From Pseudolachnospira sp051055405 (GTDB lineage: Bacteria; Bacillota; Clostridia; Lachnospirales; Lachnospiraceae): a stretch of DNA of 64,000 bases. Of this stretch, positions 8,307 through 17,356 are shown in pieces; positions within the stretch are counted from its first letter, which is position 1; each line of letters starts with the position of its first letter. Below the pieces are notes generated by a model, which ran no database searches, was not told where the DNA came from, and worked only from the letters and a program-made list of their open reading frames with translations. Location: contig NZ_CP167068.1 in the NCBI RefSeq assembly GCF_051055405.1, forward strand, positions 1,922,001 to 1,986,000, in the 5' to 3' direction. The position numbers and the translations under genes were made by a program.

Positions 8307-8337
8307 ATTATACCATTTTGAGCCGGTTCCAAGTCAA
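8307..8337 (-). promoter_or_regulatory. Candidate promoter of the phosphoesterase with 19-bp spacer
   Basis: On the minus strand TTGACT (8332-8337) and TATAAT (8307-8312) are 19 bp apart. Both hexamers are good but the spacer is long, which is usual for promoters switched on by MerR-type regulators. No dyad is obvious in the spacer. Confidence 0.5.
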
Positions 8338-8423
8338 CCGCATTTCACTGACCGCCAGTAAATTTTCTCTTAACGAACCCTTAATTTTTGCGAAAGGACG
8401 ACGAATTTCCTATAGAATAAAAA

Positions 8424-8453
8424 AGCCGGCTTGACCAAACCGGCTTTTACGTT
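8424..8453 (-). terminator. Rho-independent terminator after the AEC/MFS genes
   Basis: AAAGCCGG and CCGGCTTT pair around a short loop, with a T tract on the minus strand past the AEC gene stop at 8466. Confidence 0.75.
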
Positions 8454-8465
8454 GTCCTCTCATAG

Positions 8466-9389
8466 TTACATACCCAGACCCATCATAAAAATCAACGCGA
8501 CAATAATCACTCCGCTAATCACAAAAGAACAAGATGTGATAAAACTGGCCAATCCTACGTCCCCTTTTGTCTGCTCCGTATAAACCGCCGCCATACTAGG
8601 TACCGGCGCAAAAACACAAAGAGTAAGAATCTGCCGCGTCTGCAAATCTAAGGGAAGCAAATAATAAAAAATCAAAGCTAAGATAATGACACATCCATAT
8701 CTTTTTGCTAAAACCGAAATAGCGGTATTCCGATAAGCAGCGTCAAACCGAACCTCAAACATCATCCCGATCATAAACATGGAAAGAAAGCCATTGGCCG
8801 CGCCGGTAGGCTTCACCACGACCGATACCCACTCCGGGATTGAAATCTGGCACACTGCCAAAATCAGCATCAGCATGTAAACCACAAGCGGTGTTGAATG
8901 AAACAGCCGCTTAATCACGCCAGAGAGTCCCATTTTCTTTCCTTCCAACTTCAAAACGCTGCTGCCAAACACATAGGTCCCACCTGTACTCATCATCGAA
9001 TTTCCCATGTCAAAAAGCGTCTGAAGCGCTACGCCGGAATCCCCGACAAATTGCTGGATAAAAGGCAGCATAAAATTTCCCAAATTAAAGCCCGACCCAC
9101 AGAGCAATTCCAGCATTCGCTCCTTTTTCTCCCGCTTCCGATTCAGGCAAAGCGTAAGGAAAGCCATCCCCCAATTTGCCAGAAAACCGCACAAAGTCAG
9201 GCCAAGCATCGAAAGGTGCATCTCAAAGTTCGCAAAAGATTGAATGACCGCACAGGGCAACGTGATATTCATAATAATCTTTACCACCACCCGGTAATCT
9301 TCCGGTCCAAAAAAACGCGCTCGTTTCAGCACATATCCTAAGAACATTGGAAAGAGCAGCGATAAAAGTCGAAACGCAACATTAGCCAT
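8466..9389 (-). CDS. AEC family (auxin efflux carrier-like) transporter
   Basis: This is an inner-membrane carrier of about ten helices (307 residues). Features include the N-terminal FPMFLGYVLKRARFF, the mid-protein LCGSGFNLGNFMLPF with its conserved Asn and Gly, and PVPSMAAVY near 260, the proline-rich break found in bacterial AEC proteins. Bacterial members usually move small organic acids such as malate. It overlaps the upstream MFS gene by 8 bp and is co-transcribed with it. The substrate cannot be read from the sequence. Confidence 0.88.
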   Translation of the reverse strand: MANVAFRLLSLLFPMFLGYVLKRARFFGPEDYRVVVKIIMNITLPCAVIQSFANFEMHLSMLGLTLCGFLANWGMAFLTLCLNRKREKKERMLELLCGSGFNLGNFMLPFIQQFVGDSGVALQTLFDMGNSMMSTGGTYVFGSSVLKLEGKKMGLSGVIKRLFHSTPLVVYMLMLILAVCQISIPEWVSVVVKPTGAANGFLSMFMIGMMFEVRFDAAYRNTAISVLAKRYGCVIILALIFYYLLPLDLQTRQILTLCVFAPVPSMAAVYTEQTKGDVGLASFITSCSFVISGVIIVALIFMMGLGM

Positions 9390-10548
9390 GGATTCGCTCC
9401 TTCTTTCTCTCCAGCCATGATAGACTCACCGCCGCCAAAAGTACCGATACTGCGGACAACACGGCAAAAAACAGATAGGCCGTCCGATAGCTGCTGGATG
9501 AAGCGATATTCCCAACCAAGACTGGACCAATCGTCATACCAATGCCGTAGAGCGCCTGAAATAATCCCATAGCAGTCGACTGATTCTCCTGGGGTACATA
9601 GCGGATGGCCAATGCCGCCAGCACAGAAAACAGCAGCAAATTCCCGATTCCGCAGATCAGCTGAGCCAAAAACAGCACCCAAATATTCGGTGCAAAGGCT
9701 TCCAGCGCACAGGAAACAGACAGAAAGGCAAACCCCATCATAACCGATTTGGTCGTACCAATCCTCTTTACCAAAACACGCCCTACCCATCCGGCAGCAA
9801 GAACCTGAATCACCGTAAACAGAGACGTGTTGATTCCGATCTGCAGCTTCGTCGCTCCCAGACTTTCCGCAATGGTCGACGTAAAAGAAAATACCGTACC
9901 GTGAAGCACCATCTGCATCAAGATCGCAAAAAAGGAAGGTACGAGCACCGCAGGATTTTTAAAAACTCCTACAATATGGGAAATCTGCATGGGTTCTCGG
10001 CGGATAGGGATCGCCTTTAACTGAAAAGCGAAAAAAATCGCAATCAAGCCAGTCAAAAAACTCATCACAAGCGGAACCCGATACCCCCAGAAATTCGCCG
10101 TTATTGTACCCAGAACAAATGCAAGCAACTTTCCTCCATTGTTAAAGATGGAAATATTGGCCATGGCCTGCACGCCCTCTTCCGCCTGATAATAAGCCGA
10201 ATATAAAACGGTAAAAGAAATCCACGTAGAAGCGGCAATGCCAGCCAAAAAACGGCAGAAAATGACAAACCACATGCTCTTGGCAAAAATCAGCCCAAAA
10301 GAAGAAACCGTTGTAAATACCGTTCCCATTACCACAACCGCCTTATATTTTCCAGAAACATCTGTAAAAATTCCAAGGGGAATCCGAATGATCATCTGCG
10401 TAAATCCATAGGTGCCAACCATGACGCCGATGGCGGTCACAGAAAACCCCAGCATATTCAAATAAGGGGTAAAATAGGGAACATGGCAATACTCCGACGC
10501 CCAGAAAAACAAAATCACAATGCCCAACAACTGTCTCGATCTTTTCAT
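9382..10548 (-). CDS. MFS transporter
   Basis: The protein has 388 residues and about 12 hydrophobic segments. GFTQMIIRIPLGIFTDVSGKYK near residues 50-70 is the major-facilitator loop 2-3 signature, weakly repeated near 260 (GWVGRVLVKRIGTTKS). It belongs to the drug/metabolite exporter-like branch and is sandwiched between two AEC carriers, so a shared role in moving organic acids or related metabolites is possible. This is inference from position only. Confidence 0.88.
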   Translation of the reverse strand: MKRSRQLLGIVILFFWASEYCHVPYFTPYLNMLGFSVTAIGVMVGTYGFTQMIIRIPLGIFTDVSGKYKAVVVMGTVFTTVSSFGLIFAKSMWFVIFCRFLAGIAASTWISFTVLYSAYYQAEEGVQAMANISIFNNGGKLLAFVLGTITANFWGYRVPLVMSFLTGLIAIFFAFQLKAIPIRREPMQISHIVGVFKNPAVLVPSFFAILMQMVLHGTVFSFTSTIAESLGATKLQIGINTSLFTVIQVLAAGWVGRVLVKRIGTTKSVMMGFAFLSVSCALEAFAPNIWVLFLAQLICGIGNLLLFSVLAALAIRYVPQENQSTAMGLFQALYGIGMTIGPVLVGNIASSSSYRTAYLFFAVLSAVSVLLAAVSLSWLERKKERIHG

Positions 10549-10718
10549 AACTCTCTTCTCTCACAAAATCTAGTTCCAAAAATCTGGCTTTCCGCTGACA
10601 AATGTATCGCTTTGCCAACAGAAAAACCCTATGCTTTTTCGTCACTTTTTATCGTAGCATAGCGATTTCGCTTCGTCTAATGTTCTTTCCACATATAATC
10701 TCACTATTTTTTTCATAT

Positions 10719-11648
10719 TTATAACAACAGAAGCATCAAAGGAATCGTCACGATGCAAAGCAGACTGGACAGAAAAATCATCCTTCCGGCCATCTCACTA
10801 TTCCCATCATAAGACTCAGCCAAGATTAAAACTACCGAAGGCGCCGGCATAGCCAAAATCACAAGAACCACACCGGGGATGAAGCTCCCCTCTCCAAAGG
10901 GCATCAGACGCATCAAAAGCCAAGCAACCAAGGGCATGGCAATCAACCGCAGGAAGGTTGCCGTAAACGCATCCTTTCCCCGGAACAAATCCCCGATTTT
11001 CCCCTTTGCAAGGCTTAATCCAATTAAAAACATGGAAAGCGGCGTGGTTACACCACCAAAATGGTTGATCACCGACATAACCGGAGCAGGGAGAGAGATC
11101 TGAGTTAAGAAAAAGAAAAGTCCTAAAACAATACTGATATTGATATTGCTAATCAAAATCTTCTTCCATTGGATCGAGCCTTTTCGATCTGAATCCAGAC
11201 AGATCATCTTTATTCCTAAACTAAATACCAAGACATTGAAGGATAAGTTCATAATACAGGCCAAAAAAAGCCCTTCTTCCCCCAATAAGGCTAGAACGAT
11301 TGGAAATCCCATAAAACCAGTATTGGAAAACGTTGACGTAAGCATCCAAACGCCGCGGTTTCCCTCCGCCACCCGAAATGGCTTTACAAGCAAAGCAGAA
11401 AGCAAGGCGCTCAAGAGAAAGAAGAAAAATCCCAACCCCAAAATAATCCCGGCGTCCTTCAAAAGCTTTGGCTCGTAGCTTCGAATAAAGGAGGCAAAAA
11501 TCGTTGCCGGCAGCGTGATTTTCATCAACAGACTGGATAAATCCTTCGACGCATCCTGGGAAACCACCCGAAAACGGCCAGCCACATAGCCAACCCCAAT
11601 TAAAGCAAATAAAATCAGCAAATTCGTCCAAACAATCCCATAGTCCAT
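10719..11648 (-). CDS. AEC family transporter (second copy)
   Basis: I start it at MDYGIVWTN (11648), where GGGAGAGGGAAGAG gives a good ribosome site; the frame is open 13 codons further upstream. The 309-residue protein has the same plan as the 8466 protein: LLILFALIGVGYVAGRF, then STFSNTGFMGFPI, then AMPAPSVVLILAESY. The two copies are clearly diverged. It lies directly downstream of the UvrA-like gene on the same strand, with a 55-base gap. Confidence 0.88.
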   Translation of the reverse strand: MDYGIVWTNLLILFALIGVGYVAGRFRVVSQDASKDLSSLLMKITLPATIFASFIRSYEPKLLKDAGIILGLGFFFFLLSALLSALLVKPFRVAEGNRGVWMLTSTFSNTGFMGFPIVLALLGEEGLFLACIMNLSFNVLVFSLGIKMICLDSDRKGSIQWKKILISNINISIVLGLFFFLTQISLPAPVMSVINHFGGVTTPLSMFLIGLSLAKGKIGDLFRGKDAFTATFLRLIAMPLVAWLLMRLMPFGEGSFIPGVVLVILAMPAPSVVLILAESYDGNSEMAGRMIFLSSLLCIVTIPLMLLLL

Positions 11649-11703
11649 CTCTTCCCTCTCCCTTCCGGACCACAAAGGTCCACCCAAAATGAAAGTTTCT
11701 CTC

Positions 11704-13968
11704 CTAACGAATGTTCAAACTAGCCTGCAAAAATTTCCGCGTCACCGACCGCTCTTCGCCCAGCATCTCCTGGGGAGTCCCGGCAAAAAGAAGATCTCCG
11801 CCTTCCATGCCGCCGCCCGGCCCTAATTCCACAATATAGTCGGCGTCCTTCATCACATCCAGGCTGTGCTCAATCAAATATAACGTATTTCCTTCATCCA
11901 CCATCCGATTAAACAAAATCATCAGCTTTCGAACATCATCCAAATGCAAACCGTCAGTCGGCTCATCTAGGACAAAAACCGCGCTCTTTCGATAAAGCTG
12001 GCTGGCTAGCTTTAATCGCTGCAGCTCGCCGCCGGACAAGGTGGTCATCGCCTGATTCAGATGCAGATAGCCAAGCCCCACCTGCTCAAGGGAAATCAAC
12101 TGCGGCAGAAAATCTTCGCCCGCGAAAAATTCCATCGCTTCTTCCACCGTCAAATCCATTACCTCCGCAATATTTTTCCCCTGGTACTGATATTGCAGGA
12201 CCTCTTTTGCATAGCGAGAGCCATGGCAGACATCGCAGACGGTTTCAATGGAATCCATAAAAGACATATCGGATACAATCACCCCTTTCCCTCCGCAGGC
12301 CGGACAGGCCCCTTTGGAATTAAAGGAAAAGAGCATGTTGCTGACTCCATTTGCTTTGGCAAAAAGCTTTCGAATCGCATCGGAGATGTCCAGGTAAGTA
12401 GCGGGAGTGGAACGCAGGTTGATTCCTATATTCTTTTGTCCGATGAAAATCACTTCTTCACCGCAATGGGAACAAAAATGTTCCATCAGAGAACTTTTTC
12501 CTGAACCGGCCACACCGGCAATCACGGTCAATACCCCTCTTGGCAGATCTACCGTCAAATCGCGCAGGTTGTGCAGATTGGCATGCTCCATATGGTAAAA
12601 ACCTTTTGGTTTTCGTACTTCTCTTTTTAATTCTCCGCAGTGATGCAGCATCCGTCCTGTGATGGTGTCCGCATTTTTCAGCCCCTCATAATCCCCTTCA
12701 TACATAATCGTCCCCCCATGGCTTCCCGCCATAGGTCCCATATCCACGATGTGATCCGCCATCGCAATAATTTCCCGATGATGCTCTACGATCAACACTG
12801 TATTCCCATGATCGCGGAGACGGCGCAGAGAGACTTTCAAACGGTCAATATCCTGAGGATGCAGGCCAACGCTGGGCTCGTCCAGCACATAGACCATATC
12901 AGTCAGGGCGGAATTGATATATTTTGCAATTTTTATGCGCTGAGCTTCGCCTCCCGATAGGGTCCCCGTGCCACGGCTTAAAGAAAGGTAGCCAAGCCCG
13001 ATCGCCTGAAGGGCCCCCAAACGCTTTAAAAGTTCCCTGCGGATATCCTGCGCCAAAGGCTCCTCAACGCCTCGTACAAACTCGATGGCATCCGGAATTG
13101 GCATGTCTACAACTTCCGCGATATTTTTTCCATGAATCTTGCAGCTTCTCACCCGTTCATTGACACGAGAACCGCCGCACTCCGGGCAAATAAAGCTGGA
13201 CACCATGGTATCTAAAACTTTTTGCTGGCGTTTCCCCTCTTTGGTGGTGATAATACTCCGGTACATCCGCGGATAGAGCCCTTCGAACTTTGCCGACTTT
13301 GGCCAGTTGGAAGGAGGATTTTTCAGTCTGACTTGAGGAGAATAAAGGAACAAATCCAATTCTTCCTTACTGTAATCCTTGATCTTTTTATCTAAATCAA
13401 ACAAACCGCTGTAGGCATAACGTTTCCAGCGCCAGGCGCCCGTTGTAAAGGTCGGGAAATGAATGACATCTTCATCGTTTAAACATTTATTAAAATCTAC
13501 TAATTTGTGGATATCCAGATCCGTCACTACCCCCAATCCGTCGCAGCGGGGACATTTGCCAGCGGGATGATTAAAAGAAAAGCTATCGGAGTAGCCGACA
13601 AAGGGTTCCCCCACCCGCGAAAATAGCAACCGCAGCAGCGAATAAATGTCCGTGTAGGTTCCTACTGTAGAGCGGGTATTTGCCGCTGGCTTTTTCTGAT
13701 CAATCACAATCGTCACCGGAAGATTTTCAATCCGCTCTACCTCTGGCCGTCCATATTTTGGCAAATACTGCTGCACAAAACTGGGAAAGGTCTCGTTTAG
13801 CTCCCGGCGGGACTCCGCCGCGATCGTATCCAGACAGAGCGAAGATTTACCGGAACCGGATACTCCGGTAAACACCGTTATTTGCTTCTTCGGAATTTTC
13901 AGAGATACATTTTTCAGATTATTTTCTGTAGCTCCAAAAATTCGGATATATTCAGGCATGTCTGCCAC
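11704..13968 (-). CDS. Short UvrA-like ABC ATPase
   Basis: The protein has 754 residues against about 940 for canonical UvrA. It has two complete ATPase halves: Walker A GVSGSGKSS near 35 and GVAGSGKSS near 485, signatures LSGGEAQRIKIA and LSGGELQRLKLA, and Walker B VYVLDEPSVGLHP and VFVLDEPTDGLHL. Zinc-type pairs are CPRC, CPEC, CPAC and CDVC. The missing length corresponds to the UvrB-interaction region, as in UvrA2 or DrrC-type proteins linked to drug tolerance. It is therefore unlikely to be the housekeeping excision-repair UvrA. Confidence 0.9.
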   Translation of the reverse strand: MADMPEYIRIFGATENNLKNVSLKIPKKQITVFTGVSGSGKSSLCLDTIAAESRRELNETFPSFVQQYLPKYGRPEVERIENLPVTIVIDQKKPAANTRSTVGTYTDIYSLLRLLFSRVGEPFVGYSDSFSFNHPAGKCPRCDGLGVVTDLDIHKLVDFNKCLNDEDVIHFPTFTTGAWRWKRYAYSGLFDLDKKIKDYSKEELDLFLYSPQVRLKNPPSNWPKSAKFEGLYPRMYRSIITTKEGKRQQKVLDTMVSSFICPECGGSRVNERVRSCKIHGKNIAEVVDMPIPDAIEFVRGVEEPLAQDIRRELLKRLGALQAIGLGYLSLSRGTGTLSGGEAQRIKIAKYINSALTDMVYVLDEPSVGLHPQDIDRLKVSLRRLRDHGNTVLIVEHHREIIAMADHIVDMGPMAGSHGGTIMYEGDYEGLKNADTITGRMLHHCGELKREVRKPKGFYHMEHANLHNLRDLTVDLPRGVLTVIAGVAGSGKSSLMEHFCSHCGEEVIFIGQKNIGINLRSTPATYLDISDAIRKLFAKANGVSNMLFSFNSKGACPACGGKGVIVSDMSFMDSIETVCDVCHGSRYAKEVLQYQYQGKNIAEVMDLTVEEAMEFFAGEDFLPQLISLEQVGLGYLHLNQAMTTLSGGELQRLKLASQLYRKSAVFVLDEPTDGLHLDDVRKLMILFNRMVDEGNTLYLIEHSLDVMKDADYIVELGPGGGMEGGDLLFAGTPQEMLGEERSVTRKFLQASLNIR

Positions 13969-14097
13969 CTCCCAACCATAAATTCCACAAAATTAATCAA
14001 GCCATTTTAGCAGTAGCATATCACAGTTCCTTAAAATCCGCAATGAAATGGGGGCAGAATTTCCAGAGAGGTCTTTTGCCCCCCGAATCCTATAGAA

Positions 14098-14147
14098 TAA
14101 AAAAAAACCGCTGAAAATCACCTTTTCATGCGGTCTTTTTTTATTCC
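14098..14147 (-). terminator. codY terminator
   Basis: On the minus strand AAAGACCGC and GCGGTTTT form a stem around an AT-rich loop and are followed by a run of T. It lies just past the codY stop at 14150. Confidence 0.75.
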
Positions 14148-14149
14148 AC

Positions 14150-14926
14150 TTATTTCTGCTCTTTTAAAGCGTTCAGCTCATCAATGATCAGTTCATTTTG
14201 AATCTTGATGTATGTTCCCTTCATACCGGAAGAACGGGATTCGATTACGCCTGCGCTTTCCAGCTTTCTCAGTGCGTTTACGATAACGGAACGGGTAATA
14301 CCTACGCGGTCTGCCACCTTGCTGGCAACCAAGATTCCCTCGCTTCCCTTCATCTCTTCAAAAATATGCTGTACCGCATCCAGTTCACTGGCCGACAGCG
14401 TACTGATCGCAGATTTTACAATCTGCAGCTTCCGGATTTCTTCTGCGCTTTCCTCATTCAAAGAACGCAGCATTTCCAGTCCAACGACCGCATTTCCATA
14501 CTCTGCCAAGATGATGTCGTCAATCTCATAGGGCGCGGTCTTTTTGTAGACAAATAACGTCCCCAAACGCTCGCCCGCAATATCAATCGGAGTTACGATA
14601 ACATGATATGCCTTGGCCTCTTCCCCCTCAAACCCTAAGGTTTCCAGGTGAACATTCTCTTTCGTTGACAAAATGTTCAACAGTCTCTCATTCAACTGTT
14701 CATCAATAAACTGTCCAATCTGTACTTCATTCCACCGCTTATCATTTTCATCTGTAAGATATTCACCGAGGCCGAGTATCTTGCCTTTTTTACTGATGAC
14801 GAGGATGTTCGATTCCAACGCATCGCTCAGTACATGGCAGATATCATTAAAAACGAAAACTTTGGATGTGTTGTTGTGGAGCAGTTTGTTGATTTTTCTC
14901 GTTTTATCGAGTAGTTGTACGCTCAT
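14150..14926 (-). CDS. codY: GTP-sensing transcriptional pleiotropic repressor CodY
   Basis: CodY senses branched-chain amino acids and GTP and represses nutrient-acquisition and stationary-phase genes. The start is MSVQLLDKTRKINK behind AGGAGGCAGAAA; the frame is open six codons further. The N-terminal GAF domain (about 1-155) includes NDICHVLSDALESN and GERLGTLFV. The C-terminal winged helix is LVASKVADRVGITRSVIVNALRKLE split over two helices near 200-225, followed by SRSSGMKGTYIKI, nearly invariant in CodY. The 258-residue length is normal. It sits downstream of topA, the usual clostridial and bacillar order. Confidence 0.98.
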   Translation of the reverse strand: MSVQLLDKTRKINKLLHNNTSKVFVFNDICHVLSDALESNILVISKKGKILGLGEYLTDENDKRWNEVQIGQFIDEQLNERLLNILSTKENVHLETLGFEGEEAKAYHVIVTPIDIAGERLGTLFVYKKTAPYEIDDIILAEYGNAVVGLEMLRSLNEESAEEIRKLQIVKSAISTLSASELDAVQHIFEEMKGSEGILVASKVADRVGITRSVIVNALRKLESAGVIESRSSGMKGTYIKIQNELIIDELNALKEQK

Positions 14927-14964
14927 TTTCTGCCTCCTATCCAAAAATTCAACAATACAAATAC

Positions 14965-14993
14965 ATCCTACACCATCCCCTTACTTTTTGCAA
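14965..14993 (-). promoter_or_regulatory. Sigma-A promoter of codY
   Basis: TTGCAA (14988-14993) and TAGGAT (14965-14970) are 17 bp apart on the minus strand, giving codY its own promoter apart from topA. Confidence 0.6.
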
Positions 14994-15039
14994 GAGTTTT
15001 TTCTCAATTTAATATTTTCTTTAGAATCAAAATACGTTT

Positions 15040-17016
15040 TTAATTTTTGTCTGATTTGTTAACAGTAGGCTTCTGCCAAGTCATATAATCACATTCCGGA
15101 TTTTTCTCACAGCCATAATAGCGGCGTCCTTTTTTTGTTTTTCGAACCACAAGTTCTGCTCCACATTTCGGACAGGGAACTCCGATCTTTTCCAGATAAG
15201 GCTTTGTATTTTTGCAGTCCGGAAATCCAGGGCATGCTAAAAATTTTCCGTGAGGTCCATATTTTATCACCATATTTCGTCCGCAATGTTCGCAGACAAC
15301 ATCTGTTTCCTCGTCTGCAATTTGAATTTTTTCCAATTCCACCTCTGCCACATCCACATCATGCTTTAGGGTGGGATAAAATCCGGCGACTACATTCCTC
15401 CAGCTTTCGCCTCCCTCTGCAACCTGGTCTAGGAGACTTTCCATCCGTGCGGTAAATCCCTCGTCCACAATACTAGAAAACGACCCCTTCATAATACCGT
15501 TGACGACTTCTCCCAGTTCCGTTACATAAAGATTTTTATTTTCCTTCGTGACATAACGGCGGGCCAGCAAAGTTGTAATCGTCGGCGCATAGGTACTTGG
15601 CCGTCCAATTCCACACTCTTCCATTGCCCGCACCAGGCTCGCTTCCGTATAATGGGCCGGAGGCTGGGTAAAGTGTTGCTTCGGCTCAAAATCTTGGAAA
15701 GAAAGCTTCGATTCCTTCGTCAGCTTCTGCACAAGGCTGTGCTTTTCCAGTTTTTCCTCTTCCCCGTCATAGACCAAAAGAAAACCGTCGAAAGTCTGAA
15801 TATTCGCCGACGCGGAAAAGGGGTGTTCTCCGGAACGGATTTTAATCGTCGTATTTTCATAGCGGGCTTCCTGCATCCGGCTGGCGGCAAACCGCCGCCA
15901 AATCAGCTGATACAGCCGGAACTGATCTCGACTCAAAGAATCCTTCAGGCTGGCCGGCGTCCGGGAAATGTCCGTAGGACGGATTGCCTCGTGGGCATCC
16001 TGAATCTTTCCTTTTTGCTTTCCAGCTATAACTCCTGCCGCCACATAGTCTTTTCCATAATTCGCTTCAATATAAGCTCTTGCCGCAGCGTCCGCTTCCT
16101 CCGCAATACGAGTAGAATCCGTACGCAGATAAGTGATAATACCTACCGTTCCGCTGCCTTTTATATCAATGCCCTCATAAAGCTGCTGTGCAATCCGCAT
16201 CGTTTTCTGTGTCGAGAAATTTAATGTCTTGGCTGCTTCCTGCTGTAATGTACTAGTGGTAAAGGGAAGCGGAGCCTTTTTGGAGCGGGCGGATTTCTTG
16301 ATTTCAGAAATAATAAATTCCTCGTCTCCAGCCTCGTCCATCAGCTGCTTGACGTCTTCCTCTGTCGCCAGAGCTCGTTTCCCGCTATAGCGTGCCTCCA
16401 GAGGATGTTTTTCTCCGGAAATCCCCAGCAAGACGTCCAGGGTCCAATACTCTTCCGGAACAAAGGCATTGATCACATCTTCTCTATCGCAAACCATGGA
16501 TAAAGCCGCCGACTGAACACGTCCGGCAGAGAGACCACGCTTTACTTTTTTCCAAAGAAGCGGGCTGATACTATAGCCTACCATTCGGTCCAGCATTCTC
16601 CGTGTCTGCTGGGCATTTACCAAATTTAAATCCAGTTCCCGCGGCGATTTCAGAGAAGCTTTCACCGCATTCTTTGTAATTTCGTTGAAACTAATACGGC
16701 GTACGTTTTTTTGATCCAGCTTTAAGGCTTCCTGCAGATGCCAGGCGATGGCTTCTCCCTCCCGGTCCGGGTCAGTCGCCAGATAAATTTTATCTGCTTT
16801 TTTGGCCTTTTTTCTCAGCTTCGCCAATACGTCGCCCTTCCCACGGATGGTTATATATCTGGGTTCATAATCATTTTCCACGTCGATTCCCAATTGACTT
16901 TTCGGCAGATCTCTGACATGACCGCCGGAAGCCTCCACCTCGTAGCTGGAACCCAGAAATTTTTTGATCGTTTTCACCTTCGCCGGTGATTCCACAATGA
17001 TTAAGTTCTGTGCCAC
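15040..17016 (-). CDS. topA: DNA topoisomerase I
   Basis: TopA relaxes negative supercoils through a tyrosine-DNA link. The 658 residues begin with a GTG at 17016 behind AAGGAGT. The Toprim domain starts with LIIVESPAKVKTIKKFLG and carries DPDREGEAIAWHL near 80. The active-site tyrosine is in GIITYLRTDSTR near residue 295. Two C-terminal zinc fingers are visible, CEHC/CPGFPDC and CPKC/CEKNPEC; clostridial forms have two to four. The gene order comM-dprA-topA-codY is conserved in Firmicutes, here interrupted by purH. Confidence 0.97.
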   Translation of the reverse strand: MAQNLIIVESPAKVKTIKKFLGSSYEVEASGGHVRDLPKSQLGIDVENDYEPRYITIRGKGDVLAKLRKKAKKADKIYLATDPDREGEAIAWHLQEALKLDQKNVRRISFNEITKNAVKASLKSPRELDLNLVNAQQTRRMLDRMVGYSISPLLWKKVKRGLSAGRVQSAALSMVCDREDVINAFVPEEYWTLDVLLGISGEKHPLEARYSGKRALATEEDVKQLMDEAGDEEFIISEIKKSARSKKAPLPFTTSTLQQEAAKTLNFSTQKTMRIAQQLYEGIDIKGSGTVGIITYLRTDSTRIAEEADAAARAYIEANYGKDYVAAGVIAGKQKGKIQDAHEAIRPTDISRTPASLKDSLSRDQFRLYQLIWRRFAASRMQEARYENTTIKIRSGEHPFSASANIQTFDGFLLVYDGEEEKLEKHSLVQKLTKESKLSFQDFEPKQHFTQPPAHYTEASLVRAMEECGIGRPSTYAPTITTLLARRYVTKENKNLYVTELGEVVNGIMKGSFSSIVDEGFTARMESLLDQVAEGGESWRNVVAGFYPTLKHDVDVAEVELEKIQIADEETDVVCEHCGRNMVIKYGPHGKFLACPGFPDCKNTKPYLEKIGVPCPKCGAELVVRKTKKGRRYYGCEKNPECDYMTWQKPTVNKSDKN

Positions 17017-17059
17017 GCGTTCTACTCCTTATTGCCGTTATAATTTCTTCTATAAATAA

Positions 17060-17092
17060 TAGTACCTTATATCATAATACCTTCAATTGCCA
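17060..17092 (-). promoter_or_regulatory. Candidate topA promoter
   Basis: On the minus strand TTGGCA is followed 16 bp later by TATAAG, about 45 bases before the GTG start. The match is moderate. Confidence 0.45.
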
Positions 17093-17225
17093 AAGACACA
17101 CCGCTAAGATAACACATATGCCCTTGGCAACGGAAGGTACCGCCTCTTGACATGAAACGAGACCACTATACAACATTTTTTCCGGAAAAGCAAGTCTAAT
17201 CCTCCTCTTTTCAAAAATCTTTTTC

Positions 17226-17322
17226 TCGCAAAAACGCAGTCAAAGTCGAAAGTTTTTCGCTCATCTGTATGCACGCTCATGCATACAAGCCAAAAACATC
17301 TCTTTTGACTGCGTCTTTTTTA
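17226..17322 (-). terminator. Long hairpin between purH and topA, probable terminator
   Basis: AACGCAGTCAAA (17234 region) pairs with TTTTGACTGCGT (17303-17314). Inside lies a second perfect pairing, TGTATGC with GCATACA, around CTCATGCACG-like bases. A/T tracts flank both sides. The structure could stop purH transcription. Apart from this and the palindrome at 17329 the 340-base gap holds the topA promoter. Confidence 0.55.
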
Positions 17323-17328
17323 CGCGGA

Positions 17329-17349
17329 GAATTTCGCGAAGCGAAATTC
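17329..17349. repeat. Palindrome GAATTTCGC-GAA-GCGAAATTC
   Basis: This is a second copy of the 9-bp arms found at 2801-2821, here immediately after the purH stop at 17357. Confidence 0.55.
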
Positions 17350-17356
17350 TTTATTC

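Noticed and set aside
12061..12504. Long plus-strand ORFs opposite the UvrA-like gene
   Set aside because: They are antisense shadows of a strongly conserved coding sequence.
17226..17322. CRISPR-like or tRNA-like structure between purH and topA
   Set aside because: There is only one inverted repeat, no repeat-spacer series and no cloverleaf.
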